Below are positions 29,155-38,846 of a stretch of 64,000 bases of DNA, piece by piece (the first letter of the stretch is position 1; every line of letters begins with the position of its first letter). Origin of the DNA: Asanoa sp. WMMD1127. GTDB taxonomy: Bacteria > Actinomycetota > Actinomycetes > Mycobacteriales > Micromonosporaceae. The position numbers and the translations under genes are program-made. A model generated the notes under the pieces. The model had not been told where the DNA came from and made no database searches. It saw only the letters and a list, made by a program, of their open reading frames with translations. Location: contig NZ_JARUBP010000001.1 in the NCBI RefSeq assembly GCF_029626225.1, positions 3,286,001 to 3,350,000 of the forward strand, written 5' to 3'.

Positions 29155-29436
29155 GTGGCAAATCAGCTCCATGTCGAGCTCGTGTCCGTCGAAGAGAAGG
29201 TGTGGACCGGCGAGGCCGAGATGCTCGTCGCCCGCACCACCGAGGGCGAGCTTGGTGTGCTGCCGGGTCACGCGCCGCTCCTGGGCCAGCTGGCCGAGCC
29301 GAGCCAGATCCGCATCAAGCTCGACGGCGGCCAGCAGTTGGCCTACGACGTGGCCGGCGGCTTCCTCTCCGTCACCGAGACTGGCGTCACGGTCCTCGCC
29401 GAGAGCGCGACGCCAGCCGAGTCCTCGACCCGCTGA
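29155..29436 (+). CDS. atpC: ATP synthase F1 subunit epsilon (short form)
   Basis: The 93-residue protein is the beta-sandwich domain of epsilon (NQLHVELVSVEEKVWTGEAEMLVARTTEGELGVLPGHAPLLGQL). The C-terminal helical hairpin that inhibits ATPase in E. coli is essentially missing; only about 10 residues follow the sandwich. Short epsilon subunits are known in other actinobacteria. The GTG start follows GAGGAG. It is separated from atpD by 1.58 kb holding the LCP gene and two hairpins, so it needs its own promoter or readthrough. Confidence 0.95.
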   Translation: MANQLHVELVSVEEKVWTGEAEMLVARTTEGELGVLPGHAPLLGQLAEPSQIRIKLDGGQQLAYDVAGGFLSVTETGVTVLAESATPAESSTR

Positions 29437-29449
29437 CGGAGCCGGGCCG

Positions 29450-29908
29450 ATGCTGATCATCGAGTGGATCGCCATCGGCCTCGCGCTGCTCCTGGCCCTG
29501 ATCGTCCTGTTGTTCGCCCGCCGGGCCTATTACGCCCGCGCCGGCGGCACGATCCGCTGTGACCTGCGGCTCTCGACGATGCTCGACGGCCGCGGCTGGT
29601 CACCGGGCTTCGCCCGCTTCGTCGACGACGAGATGCGGTGGTACAGGCTGTTCAGCTTCGCCATCCGCCCCAAGCGCGTGCTGTCCCGCCGCGGTCTGAC
29701 GGTGGCGGGCCGGCGGCTGCCCGAGGGCCAGGAACGGCTCACCATGCCCGGCGACTGGGTCATCCTCCGCTGCGTCGGCCACCAGGCCCCGGTCGAGATC
29801 GCGATGGCCCTGTCGACGGTGACGGGCTTCTCCTCGTGGATCGAGGCGGGGCCTCCGGATTACCAGAGCCCCCGCCTCTCGGTGCCCGACTGGCCGCCGG
29901 CGGCCTAG
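29450..29908 (+). CDS. DUF2550 membrane-anchored protein
   Basis: The 152-residue protein has a single N-terminal membrane helix (about 3-24) and a soluble domain with WYRLFSFAIRPKRVLSRRGL and MPGDWVILRC motifs of the DUF2550 family. This family sits next to atpC throughout actinobacteria (in Mycobacterium tuberculosis it directly follows the operon). Its function is unknown; the conserved position suggests a link to the ATP synthase or envelope. It starts 13 bases after atpC and ends two bases from the convergent dehydrogenase. Confidence 0.85.
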   Translation: MLIIEWIAIGLALLLALIVLLFARRAYYARAGGTIRCDLRLSTMLDGRGWSPGFARFVDDEMRWYRLFSFAIRPKRVLSRRGLTVAGRRLPEGQERLTMPGDWVILRCVGHQAPVEIAMALSTVTGFSSWIEAGPPDYQSPRLSVPDWPPAA

Positions 29909-29910
29909 TT

Positions 29911-30765
29911 CTAGCTCTCGTACTCGTAGAAGCCCTTGCCGGTCTTGCGACCCAGGTCGCCGGCGAGCACCATCCGCTGGAGCAGCTCCGGCGGGAAGAA
30001 CTTCTCGTCAGCGGTGTCCGTGTAGATGTTGCGGGCCGCGTGCAGCATCACGTCGACGCCGGTCAGGTCGATGGTCGCCAGCGGGCCCATCGCGTGCCCG
30101 AAGCCGAGCTTGCAGGCGGTGTCGAGGTCCTCGGCCGAGATCACCCCGGACTCGACCAGCTTGACCGCCTCCAGCGCCAGCACCGAGATCAACCGGGTGG
30201 TCACGAACCCGGCCACGTCGCGGTTGACCACCACCACGGTCTTGCCGATCTCCTCCGCGAACGCCTTGGCCTTGGCCAGCGTCTCGTCGGTGGTCTTGTA
30301 GCCGCGGACAAGCTCACAGAGCTTCATCATGGGTACGGGCGAGAAGAAGTGCGTGCCCACCACGTTCTCCGGCCGCTGGGTCGCCCCGGCGATCTGGGTC
30401 ACCGGGATGGCCGAGGTGTTCGTCGCCAGCACGGCGTCGGCCTTGCAGATCTTGTCGAGCTCCCGGAACACGTCCTGCTTGATGTCGAGCCGCTCGAACA
30501 CCGCCTCGACCACGATGTCAGCGTCCGCCGCCGCGCCCAGGTCGGTCGTGGTGGTGATCCGCGCGAGCGCCGGCTCGACGTCGTCGCTCTGGATCGTCCC
30601 CTTGGCCGCGAACCGCTCCAGCGACTTCCGGATGGTCGCCACCCCGCGCGAGGTGGCCGCGTCGTCCAGGTCGCGGAGCGTCACCTCCCACCCGGCCTGC
30701 GCCGCCACCTGGGCGATCCCCGACCCCATCAGTCCGGCCCCGATGACCGCCAGCCGACCCGCCAT
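29911..30765 (-). CDS. 3-hydroxybutyryl-CoA dehydrogenase
   Basis: The enzyme interconverts acetoacetyl-CoA and 3-hydroxybutyryl-CoA. The 284-residue protein has an N-terminal NAD(P) motif VIGAGLMGSGIA, the catalytic Ser/His pair in ATNTSAIPVTQIA and VVGTHFFSPVPMMKLCELV, and the C-terminal GFGHAMGPLATIDLTGVDV and GRKTGKGFYEY motifs. Length matches the single-domain short-chain enzymes. A good ribosome site (AAGGGAGAG) precedes ATG 30765. With MeaA (36740) it fits acetyl-CoA assimilation via the ethylmalonyl-CoA pathway or butyryl-CoA supply, though fatty acid oxidation is equally possible. Confidence 0.9.
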   Translation of the reverse strand: MAGRLAVIGAGLMGSGIAQVAAQAGWEVTLRDLDDAATSRGVATIRKSLERFAAKGTIQSDDVEPALARITTTTDLGAAADADIVVEAVFERLDIKQDVFRELDKICKADAVLATNTSAIPVTQIAGATQRPENVVGTHFFSPVPMMKLCELVRGYKTTDETLAKAKAFAEEIGKTVVVVNRDVAGFVTTRLISVLALEAVKLVESGVISAEDLDTACKLGFGHAMGPLATIDLTGVDVMLHAARNIYTDTADEKFFPPELLQRMVLAGDLGRKTGKGFYEYES

Positions 30766-31008
30766 GCCGCACTCTCCCTTGAGTCAAAGCCCGTATGCGC
30801 CTGCCAAGGAACTTAGTCGCCCGGGTGAACGATCGGTCAGCCCACCGCTGTGACGGACTCCACGCCGGACCGGGTCGGTTCTTGACAGACTGTGCCCATG
30901 CCGGTTGGCGCCTGGCCGTTCCCTTTTCGCGGGCGCCCGCGGGCGCATCGTTGGTCGGGGCCGGCTGGTCGGCCCCCGGCCGACGAGCCGAGCGGCGGGG
31001 GGCCGGGA

Positions 31009-31242
31009 ATGAGCGCGAAACCGACGAACGAGGGACCGGACTTCGGCCTGCTGGTGACGGTGGCGCAGGCAGGCACGGAAGCGGACGCGGGCGAACTACG
31101 CCGCCGCCTGACCGCCAACGGCATCCGCTCCACGGTGGCCCCGGGCACGGCCGGCCGCACCCGCATCCTGGTCTTCCGCGAAAACGCGGCCCACGCGCGC
31201 CGGTTGGTCGGAGGCGGCGCCCTGGACACGAGCGCCGACTGA
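31009..31242 (+). CDS. Small protein of unknown function, possibly DUF2007-like
   Basis: The 77-residue product (MSAKPTNEGPDFGLLVTVAQAG...) has a ferredoxin-like alternation. A strand (FGLLVTVA) is followed by a helix (DAGELRRRLTANGI), strands (STVAPG, RTRILVF) and a helix (NAAHARRLV). This resembles DUF2007-type small proteins, but identification by eye is weak. The ATG at 31009 has a purine-rich GGGGGGCCGGGA upstream. It is divergent from the dehydrogenase at 30765 and convergent with murA across a repeat-rich gap. Confidence 0.5.
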   Translation: MSAKPTNEGPDFGLLVTVAQAGTEADAGELRRRLTANGIRSTVAPGTAGRTRILVFRENAAHARRLVGGGALDTSAD

Positions 31243-32139
31243 CCCGGACCCGGGCGTGTCGCCCGGCGGGCCGACCTCTACCGACGGCGGACCGCTTTTC
31301 CATGTACGCACATGCCCCGACACGTACGCCCCGTGGACCGACCGGCTCCGTGCTGGCGATGGCCGTTCGCGCGGCGGCGGCAGAAGCCGCCGGGGAGCCG
31401 CCAAGCGGCCCAGCCCCGTGGGGGAATGAACAACGCAGTTTCAGGCAGTCACTGGGACGGAGGGCGACCGACGATTGCTCCCGACCGCAGCAGCAGACGT
31501 CGCCAGCCGGCGCGGCCGGCCGGCCGCGCGAACGACCCTCCACCACCGCCAGCCGACACCGCCAGCCGGCACCGCCAGCCCGCGCGACAAGACCCTCCAC
31601 CGCACCGCCAGCCGGCAGCCGCTGCGACACGACCCTCCGCAACGCCGCTGGCCGGCGCGCCGCTGGCCAGTGGGAAGCACCCTTTCGCCGTCGTCCTCGG
31701 CCGGCGATCGAAGGCAGGCCTCAATCGTGTTGGGTGGGCTGCTGGCCAGCGGCGGCGGCTGGCGGCGTAGGGAAGGCCGTCTCGGGTCGGCAGCCGACCA
31801 GCGGCGCCGGCTGGCGGCGTTCGGGACGGTCGTCCCGGGACGCGAACCGACAGCGCCCGGTTAGCGGCGTTCGCGAGTGTCGCCTCACGCGGCTACGGCA
31901 AGCGGCCATCAGAGTCTGGCGCTCGGGAGGGCGGTCTCCGAACGGCCATGAGCCAGAGGCGATTGGCAGGGGCCGTCTGGCCGCGGACGATCGATGACGC
32001 ACCGCAAGTCACGCCGACAACGGCTCCAGCAGCGTCGTAGAGCCCTGCGCCCGGGCGCGATGCCTCGCCGCCGGCGAGCGGGCTGGCGCGGCTCCTGAGT
32101 CCGTTGGCGCTTGGCTTCGGGGTCGGGGTGTGGTGGCGG
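31243..32139. repeat. 0.9-kb non-coding tract with degenerate GC-rich repeats
   Basis: No gene is supported here. The first half contains imperfect direct repeats built on CGACCCTCC...CCGCCAGCCGGC (about 31500-31680). The second half has their inverse sense, GCTGGCGGCG (about 31745-31870). Open frames are short, Arg/Pro-rich and unlike proteins. The tract lies between convergent genes, as do the other two long repeat tracts. Confidence 0.6.
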
Positions 32140-33468
32140 TCAGAAGGAGAACTGGGGGTCTTCTGGGGCGGCGGCGCGGCGGACCTCGACGCCGAGGGCG
32201 GCCAGGTCGCCGACGAAGTCCGGGTAGCCGCGGTCGATGTGGTGGACGTGGGAGACCTCGGTGATGCCGTCGGCACAGAGGGCGGCGATCACCAGGCCCG
32301 CACCGGCGCGGATGTCGGTGGCGCGGACGGGGGCGCTGGAGAGGCGGTCGCGGCCGCGTACGACGGCGTGGTGTCCGTCGGTCTTGATGTCGGCGCCCAG
32401 GCGGGCCATCTCGTTGATGAACATGAAGCGGCCGTCGAAGATGTTCTCGGTGACCAGGGACGCGCCGTCGCTGACCGAGGCGAGGCCGATCGCCATGGGG
32501 AGCAGGTCGGTCGCGAAGCCGGGGAACGGCAGCGTGACGATGTCGACGGCTTTGGGGCGGTCGTCCATGCGTACCCGGACTGCCGTGGGCTGGCTCTCGA
32601 CCACGCCGCCGGCGGAGGCCAGCTTGTCGAGCGCTATCTCGAGGAAAGCCGGGTTGACGCCGGTCACGAGGACGTCGCCGCGGGTCATGGCGGCGCCGAA
32701 GGCCCAGGTGCCGGCGACGATGCGGTCGCCGACGGTGGCGTGGCGTACCGGTGAGAGGGTCTCGACGCCCTCGACTCGCAGCGTCGACGTGCCGACGCCC
32801 TCGATCTTGGCGCCCATCGCGATCAGCATCTCGCAGATGTCGACGATCTCGGGCTCGCGGGCGGCGTTGTCGATCTCGGTGCTGCCCTTGGCCAGGACGG
32901 CGGCCATGACCAGGTTCTCAGTCGCGCCGACGCTGGGGAAGTCGAGCCAGATCGTGGCGCCCTGCAGGCGCTGCGGCGCGTTGGCGATCACGAACCCGTG
33001 CTCGCCGGAGATCTCGGCGCCCATCCTGGCCAGGCCGGCGACGTGCATGTCGAGGCCGCGGGAGCCGATCGCGTCGCCGCCGGGGTGGGCGACCCGCACG
33101 TAGCCGCGGCGGGCCAGCAGCGGCCCGAGCACGGCGATGGACGCGCGCAGCCGGCGTACCAGGTCGTAGTCGGCCTCGGTGCCCGGTTCGTCGGGCACGT
33201 CGATGGTCACCTCGACCGACGGCGCCGGCCCGCCGCGGCCCGCGGGCACCGCCTCAGGCGCGATCTCCACCTGGCAGCCGAGCCGGCGGAGCACCTCCGC
33301 CATGATCGCGATGTCGGTGATCCGCGGAACGTTGGTGATCACGGAGCGGCCCGGCGCGAGCAGGGCGGCGGCCATCAGCTTGAGTGCGGAGTTCTTGGCG
33401 CCGACCACGGCGACCTCGCCGGCCAGCCGCGCGCCTCCCTCGACCCGGATCAGATCCACGTCGGCCAT
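32140..33468 (-). CDS. murA: UDP-N-acetylglucosamine 1-carboxyvinyltransferase with Asp in place of catalytic Cys
   Basis: MurA transfers enolpyruvate from PEP to UDP-GlcNAc, the first committed step of peptidoglycan synthesis. The 442-residue protein has the [17 protein letters not shown] start, the [26 protein letters not shown] segment and the HIDRGYPDF end. The loop reads [15 protein letters not shown]: Asp132 stands where most bacteria have the Cys that fosfomycin alkylates. M. tuberculosis MurA has the same Asp and is naturally fosfomycin-insensitive. A roughly 15-residue insert (about 73-90) precedes it. ATG 33468 is chosen by homology; a GTG four codons earlier is possible. It is divergent from the adenosyltransferase. 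Confidence 0.93.
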   Translation of the reverse strand: MADVDLIRVEGGARLAGEVAVVGAKNSALKLMAAALLAPGRSVITNVPRITDIAIMAEVLRRLGCQVEIAPEAVPAGRGGPAPSVEVTIDVPDEPGTEADYDLVRRLRASIAVLGPLLARRGYVRVAHPGGDAIGSRGLDMHVAGLARMGAEISGEHGFVIANAPQRLQGATIWLDFPSVGATENLVMAAVLAKGSTEIDNAAREPEIVDICEMLIAMGAKIEGVGTSTLRVEGVETLSPVRHATVGDRIVAGTWAFGAAMTRGDVLVTGVNPAFLEIALDKLASAGGVVESQPTAVRVRMDDRPKAVDIVTLPFPGFATDLLPMAIGLASVSDGASLVTENIFDGRFMFINEMARLGADIKTDGHHAVVRGRDRLSSAPVRATDIRAGAGLVIAALCADGITEVSHVHHIDRGYPDFVGDLAALGVEVRRAAAPEDPQFSF

Positions 33469-33522
33469 CGTAGGAGTCACGGTCGGTGTGCCGGCCTCGA
33501 GGTCGTTCCGCGAGGGCGTCCG

Positions 33523-33528
33523 TAGGCT
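33523..33528 (+). promoter_or_regulatory. Probable -10 of leaderless adenosyltransferase mRNA
   Basis: TAGGCT lies seven bases before the ATG at 33536, with no ribosome binding site between them. The spacing implies a leaderless transcript. Confidence 0.4.
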
Positions 33529-33535
33529 GTTCGTC

Positions 33536-34117
33536 ATGGCCGTCCACCTCACCCGCATCTACACGAAGGCCGGCGACACCGGCTCGACCCGATTGGTCAA
33601 CAACGAGCAGGTGGCGAAAACCCACCCGCGGATCACCGCGTACGCCGACGTCGACGAATGCAACGCCGCCCTCGGTGTCGCGCTTGCCCTGGGCGACCTC
33701 GACCCGGAGGTGCGCGAGGTGCTGGCCCAGATCCAGAACGACCTGTTCGACGTCGGGGCCGACCTGGGCAACCCGGTGGAGCCGGAGCCGGCATATCCGC
33801 CGCTGCGGATCACCGAGGAGTACGTCGAGCGGTTGGAGGGCTGGTGCGACGACTTCAACGACCGGCTTTCCAAGCTCGACTCCTTCATCCTGCCGGGCGG
33901 CACCGCGGGAGCCGCGCTGCTGCACGTGGCGCGCACGGTCGCTCGCCGCGCGGAACGCGCCGCCTGGTCGCTGATCGCGGAGGATCCCGACCGAACCAGC
34001 ACGCTCCCGGCAAAGTATCTCAACCGGCTCTCTGACTTGCTGTTCATCCTGTCAAGAACAGCCAATCCGGGCGGCGATGTGCTCTGGGTCCCGGGGCGCG
34101 GGCGCGCCAAGAGCTGA
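33536..34117 (+). CDS. Cob(I)alamin adenosyltransferase, PduO type
   Basis: The enzyme attaches the 5'-deoxyadenosyl group of ATP to Co(I) corrinoid, making coenzyme B12. The 193-residue protein has the N-terminal ATP motif [16 protein letters not shown], the [25 protein letters not shown] core and the [14 protein letters not shown] helix with its catalytic-site Arg and Asp. The same gene pairs with murA in mycobacteria. It plausibly supplies coenzyme B12 to MeaA (36740). Its 3' side is a repeat tract. Confidence 0.93.
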   Translation: MAVHLTRIYTKAGDTGSTRLVNNEQVAKTHPRITAYADVDECNAALGVALALGDLDPEVREVLAQIQNDLFDVGADLGNPVEPEPAYPPLRITEEYVERLEGWCDDFNDRLSKLDSFILPGGTAGAALLHVARTVARRAERAAWSLIAEDPDRTSTLPAKYLNRLSDLLFILSRTANPGGDVLWVPGRGRAKS

Positions 34118-34895
34118 GCGCGGCCTGTCGCGCGCCCCGCGGGTGCGCGGCTGGCTTGGGTGGCCAGGCCGGCGTTGCCGGGTCACCGGTGGGCTTGGCC
34201 GGACCCCCGGCGATGGCCGGGTGGCCGGTTGGGCTTGGCCCGACCGCCGGCGCGGCCCTGCGACCGGCTGGCTGGGGCCAAGCCCGGCGTGTGCCAGGTG
34301 GCCCGGTTGGGTTTGGGTCGAGCTTTGGATCGGGCCGGGTGCCCGGTTGGGCTTGGCCCGACCGCCGGCGTGGGCCCTGCGACCGGTTGGCTTGGCCACA
34401 AGCCCGGCGTGTGCCGGGTGACCGGGGTTGGGTTTGGGTCGAGCTTTGGAGCGGGCCCGGTGGCGGGTAGGGGTTTGGGGCGAGCTTTGGAGCGGGCCGG
34501 GTGGCAGGGAGGGCTTGGCCCGACCGCCGGCATGGGCCCCGCAACCGGCTGGCTTGAGCCAAGCCCGGCGCGGGTCGGGTGGCCGGTTGGGTTTGGGTCG
34601 GGCTTTGGAGCGGGCCGGGTGGCCGGGTGGGCTTGGCCCGACCGCCGGCGTGGGCGCTGCGACGGGCTGGCTTGGGCCAAGCCCGGCGTGTGCCGGGTGG
34701 CCGGTTGGGTTTGGGTCGAGCTTTGGAGCGGGCCGGGTGGCCGGTTGGGCTTGGGTCGAGCCTTGGAGCGGGCCGGAGTGACCGGTTGGCTTGGCCGCCT
34801 CCGGCGTGCCGGGTGACTGGTTGCTTTGCCCGACAGCGGCCCGGGGCGGGTGAAGGGCTGGCCTGGCTCGAGGCTGGGGGTGTGCCGGTGTGGTC
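34118..34895. repeat. 0.78-kb tandem/interspersed GC-rich repeat tract
   Basis: No gene is supported. The block GCTTGGCCCGACCGCCGG recurs at about 34233, 34351, 34513 and 34631, with spacings of 118, 162 and 118 bp. A second block, GGGTCGAGCTTTGGAGCGGG (with variants), recurs at least six times between about 34315 and 34770. The arrangement looks like a decayed array of roughly 118-bp units with an extra 44-bp segment once. It lies between convergent genes. Confidence 0.75.
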
Positions 34896-35710
34896 TCAGC
34901 CGTCGCGCTTGGTGGTCCAGCGGAAGGTCGTGATGCAGAGGACTAGGCCGATTACGCACCAGATGCCCAGGACCAGGGCTACCTTGCCCAGCTCCCACGA
35001 GCCGCCAGGCTCCTGGGAGGCGAAGGAGTCCGGTAGGAAGACCGACCGGAGGCCCTGGCACATCCATTTCAGCGGGAAGATCGCTGCCACCGTCTGCATC
35101 CAGGTCGGCAGGCTGGTGAAGACGAAGAACACGCCGGAGATGAACTGCAGGATCAGGGCGACCGGGGTGACCACGGCGGGGGCGCTGCGGGCCGTGCGGG
35201 CGACCGACGAGAACGCGATGCCGCACAGCGTGCACGCCGAGATGCCCAGTAGCGACACCCACAGGAAGGTCAGCCAGCGGGTGCCCGAGGGTAGGTCGAG
35301 GTCGAAGAAGATCGTGGAGACCGCCAGCAGGACCACCGTCTCGACGAGGCCGACGATCAGCACCATGATGACTTTGCCGGCGAAGTAGACCCACTTGGGC
35401 ATCGGCGTGCCGCGTAGGCGCTTGAGCACCCCGCGGTCGCGCTCGGCGGGGATCTGGATCGCCAGGCTCTGGAAGCCCACGGACAGCAGGCCGGTCGCGA
35501 TCATGCCGGTGATGAAGTATTGGGTGAACTTGACCCCGCCGCCGATCTCCCCGTCGAAGATCGACGCGAAGATCACGATCATGATGGCTGGGAACGCCAT
35601 CGTGAACACGACGGCCTCGCGGCTGCGGCTGAACTGCTTGATCTCGAGGCTGCCCTGCCGGAGGCCGAGCGCGACCGGACCCGGTGCGGTTGCTGACTGC
35701 GTGGCGGTGG

Positions 35711-35714
<4 letters not shown>
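34896..35714 (-). CDS. ABC-2 type transporter permease
   Basis: The 272-residue membrane protein has six predicted helices. The ABC-2 pattern is clear: a cytoplasmic start, SREAVVFTMAFPAIMIVIFASIF in the first helix, an ERDRGVLKRLRGTPMPKW cytoplasmic coupling segment, and a final VVTPVALILQFISGVFFVFTSLPTWMQTVAAIFPLKW stretch. It pairs with the ATPase upstream, whose stop overlaps this ATG (ATGA). Together they form a DrrAB/NodJ-like exporter of drugs or lipids; the substrate is unknown. Confidence 0.88.
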
Positions 35715-36571
<857 letters not shown>

Positions 36572-36614
36572 GATGCCCTTCGCGTTCACGATCGGGCGCC
36601 CCGGGTCAACTGGC

Positions 36615-36640
36615 TGTGGATAACTTCCATCTGTGGATAA
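36615..36640. promoter_or_regulatory. Two perfect tandem DnaA boxes
   Basis: TGTGGATAA occurs at 36615-36623 and again at 36632-36640, both within the longer direct repeat CTGTGGATAACT. Its complement TTATCCACA is the consensus 9-mer recognised by the replication initiator DnaA. Starts are 17 bp apart and in the same orientation. They lie in the 168-bp gap between the ABC transporter and meaA. No dnaA or dnaN gene is in this window, so this is not the conventional oriC context. Confidence 0.7.
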
Positions 36641-36727
36641 CTCATAATGATCTTCGCCACCCCGCCAGACTCGCTGCCATGCACCGTCACCCCGGTCAAA
36701 CGTCCGAAAAGCGAGTAAATGCCGCCT

Positions 36728-36733
36728 TAGACT
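36728..36733 (+). promoter_or_regulatory. Probable -10 element for meaA
   Basis: TAGACT, a good TANNNT -10, is followed by six bases (GCGCCC) and the ATG at 36740. There is no ribosome site. This implies a leaderless meaA mRNA. The DnaA boxes lie about 90 bases upstream. Confidence 0.5.
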
Positions 36734-36739
36734 GCGCCC

Positions 36740-38731
36740 ATGGAGGGCCGCCTGCCGGAGCGCGACCGCCCCTGGGTGATGCGCACCTACGCGGGCCACT
36801 CTTCGGCGCGGGCCAGCAACGAGCTGTTCCGGCGCAACCTCGACAAGGGGCAGACCGGGTTGTCGGTGGCCTTCGACCTGCCCACCCAGACCGGCTACGA
36901 CCCCGACCACCCACTGGCCGCCGGCGAGGTCGGCCGGGTCGGCGTGCCGATCTCACACGTCGGCGACATGCGGGAGCTTTTCGACGGCATCCCGTTGGCC
37001 CAGGCCAACACCTCGATGACCATCAACGCGACCGCGATGTGGCTGCTCGCGCTCTATGTCGTGGTGGCCGAGGAACACGGCGCTACCGGCGCGGAGCTGT
37101 CCGGCACCACGCAGAACGACATCGTCAAGGAATACCTGTCCCGGGGCACGCACATCTTCCCGCCCGGCCCGTCGCTGCGGCTGACCACCGACATGATCGC
37201 GTGGACCGTCGCCAACGCGCCGCGGTGGAACCCGATCAACGTCTGCTCCTACCACCTGCAGGAGGCCGGCGCGACGCCCGTCCAGGAGGTCGGCTTCGCG
37301 CTGGCGACGGCGGTGGCGGTGCTCGACGCCGCGCGCGACTCCGGTCAGGTTCCCGCGGGGCGGATGGGCGACGTCGCCGGGCGCATGTCGTTCTTCGTCA
37401 ACTCCGGCGTGCGCTTTGTCGAGGAGATGGCGAAGATGCGCGCCTTCGCGGCGCTGTGGGACGAGATCACCGCGAGCCGGTACGGCATCGCGGATCCGAA
37501 GCAACGGCGCCTGCGCTACGGGGTGCAGGTGAACTCGCTAGGCCTCACCGAGGCTCAGCCGGAGAACAACGTCCAGCGGATCGTGCTGGAGATGCTGGGC
37601 GTGACGCTGTCCCGGTCCGCCCGGGCGCGCGCCGTGCAGTTGCCCGCCTGGAACGAGGCGCTCGGCCTGCCCCGCCCATGGGACCAGCAGTGGTCGCTGC
37701 GGATGCAGCAGGTGCTGGCCTACGAGTCCGACCTGCTCGACTATCCCGACCTGTTCGACGGCTCACCGGTGGTGGCCGCGCTGGTCGACTCGATCGTCGA
37801 GGGTGCGCGCCGGGAGCTCGACCAGATCCTGACGCTCGGCGGCGTGGTCGCCGCCGTCGACTCGGGCTATCTCAAGGCCGAGTTGGTGGCGTCGCTGGCC
37901 GAGCGCCGCCGGCGGATCGAGTCGGGCGACGAGGTGGTGGTCGGGGTAAACCGCTACGTCGACACCGAGCCGTCGCCGTTGACCACGACCGGGGCCGACC
38001 ATGTCGAGCAGGTCGACCCCGCGGTCGAGGCCCACGCCGCCGCCGCTGTGCGCGAATGGCGTGCCGCGCGCGACCCGGCGGCGGTTCGGTCAGCCATGGA
38101 ACGGCTCCGCGCTGACGCCGCGAGCGGTGCCAACCTGATGCCGGCCACCATCGCCTGCGCACGGGCCGGGGTGACCACCGGCGAGTGGGCGGAGGCGCTG
38201 CGGGAGGTGTTCGGCGAATACCGGGCGCCGACCGGCCTGTCGGCGGTGAACGGCAGCGGTCAGGACCAATCGCTGGCAGCGGTACGGGAGCGCGTGTTGG
38301 GCACCGCGACCGACCTCGGCGGCGGGCGGCTGCGGCTGCTGGTCGGCAAGCCCGGCCTCGACGGTCACTCCAACGGCGCGGAGCAGATCGCGGTGCGGGC
38401 GCGGGACGCCGGCTTCGAGGTGATCTATCAGGGCATCCGGTTGACGCCCGAGGAGATCGTCGCGGCGGCCGTCGAGGAAGACGTCGACCTGGTCGGCCTG
38501 AGCGTGTTGTCGGGCTCACACCTGGCCGCCGTGCCCGCGGTGCTCGACGGCCTCCGGGCCGCCGGCCGCGCGGACCTGCCGGTCGTGGTCGGTGGCATCA
38601 TCCCGCCGGGCGACGCCGACAAGCTACGCGCGGCAGGCGTCGCCCGGGTCTTCACCCCGAAGGACTTCGCCCTGACCCAGATCGTCAACGAGCTGGTCGA
38701 CGTGATCCGCACGGCGAACGCCCTGACCTGA
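36740..38731 (+). CDS. meaA: Ethylmalonyl-CoA mutase (MeaA), coenzyme B12-dependent
   Basis: The enzyme converts (2R)-ethylmalonyl-CoA to methylsuccinyl-CoA in the ethylmalonyl-CoA pathway of acetyl-CoA assimilation. The 663-residue single chain matches the streptomycete MeaA pattern along its length: RPWVMRTYAGHSSARASNELFRRNL, then AFDLPTQTGYDPDHPL, SGTTQNDIVKEYLSRGTHIFPPGPS, and a C-terminal B12 domain. The cobalt ligand is His543 in GKPGLDGHSNGAEQIAVRARDAG (DxHxxG). It is distinct from two-subunit methylmalonyl-CoA mutase. The other pathway genes (ccr, mcd) are not in the window. Confidence 0.92.
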   Translation: MEGRLPERDRPWVMRTYAGHSSARASNELFRRNLDKGQTGLSVAFDLPTQTGYDPDHPLAAGEVGRVGVPISHVGDMRELFDGIPLAQANTSMTINATAMWLLALYVVVAEEHGATGAELSGTTQNDIVKEYLSRGTHIFPPGPSLRLTTDMIAWTVANAPRWNPINVCSYHLQEAGATPVQEVGFALATAVAVLDAARDSGQVPAGRMGDVAGRMSFFVNSGVRFVEEMAKMRAFAALWDEITASRYGIADPKQRRLRYGVQVNSLGLTEAQPENNVQRIVLEMLGVTLSRSARARAVQLPAWNEALGLPRPWDQQWSLRMQQVLAYESDLLDYPDLFDGSPVVAALVDSIVEGARRELDQILTLGGVVAAVDSGYLKAELVASLAERRRRIESGDEVVVGVNRYVDTEPSPLTTTGADHVEQVDPAVEAHAAAAVREWRAARDPAAVRSAMERLRADAASGANLMPATIACARAGVTTGEWAEALREVFGEYRAPTGLSAVNGSGQDQSLAAVRERVLGTATDLGGGRLRLLVGKPGLDGHSNGAEQIAVRARDAGFEVIYQGIRLTPEEIVAAAVEEDVDLVGLSVLSGSHLAAVPAVLDGLRAAGRADLPVVVGGIIPPGDADKLRAAGVARVFTPKDFALTQIVNELVDVIRTANALT

Positions 38732-38846
38732 TTCGCCCTAACGAGTCGGTTGGTCAACCTGATCTTGCTGGCAACGCTCTGGCCCAAAGGTCGCCGTCAG
38801 GCTGGCGGGGCGGCCAGCTTGTCAAAGGCGGCGACGCGACGAGGGG

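Noticed and set aside
31312-31864. Possible small basic proteins in the gap before murA.
   Set aside because: Frames are Arg/Pro/Ala repeats without ribosome sites and follow the local direct repeats. No protein-like pattern is seen.
36600-36740. Chromosomal replication origin.
   Set aside because: Only two DnaA boxes are present, there is no AT-rich unwinding region of useful size, and dnaA, dnaN, recF and gyrB are absent. A secondary DnaA-binding site is more plausible.
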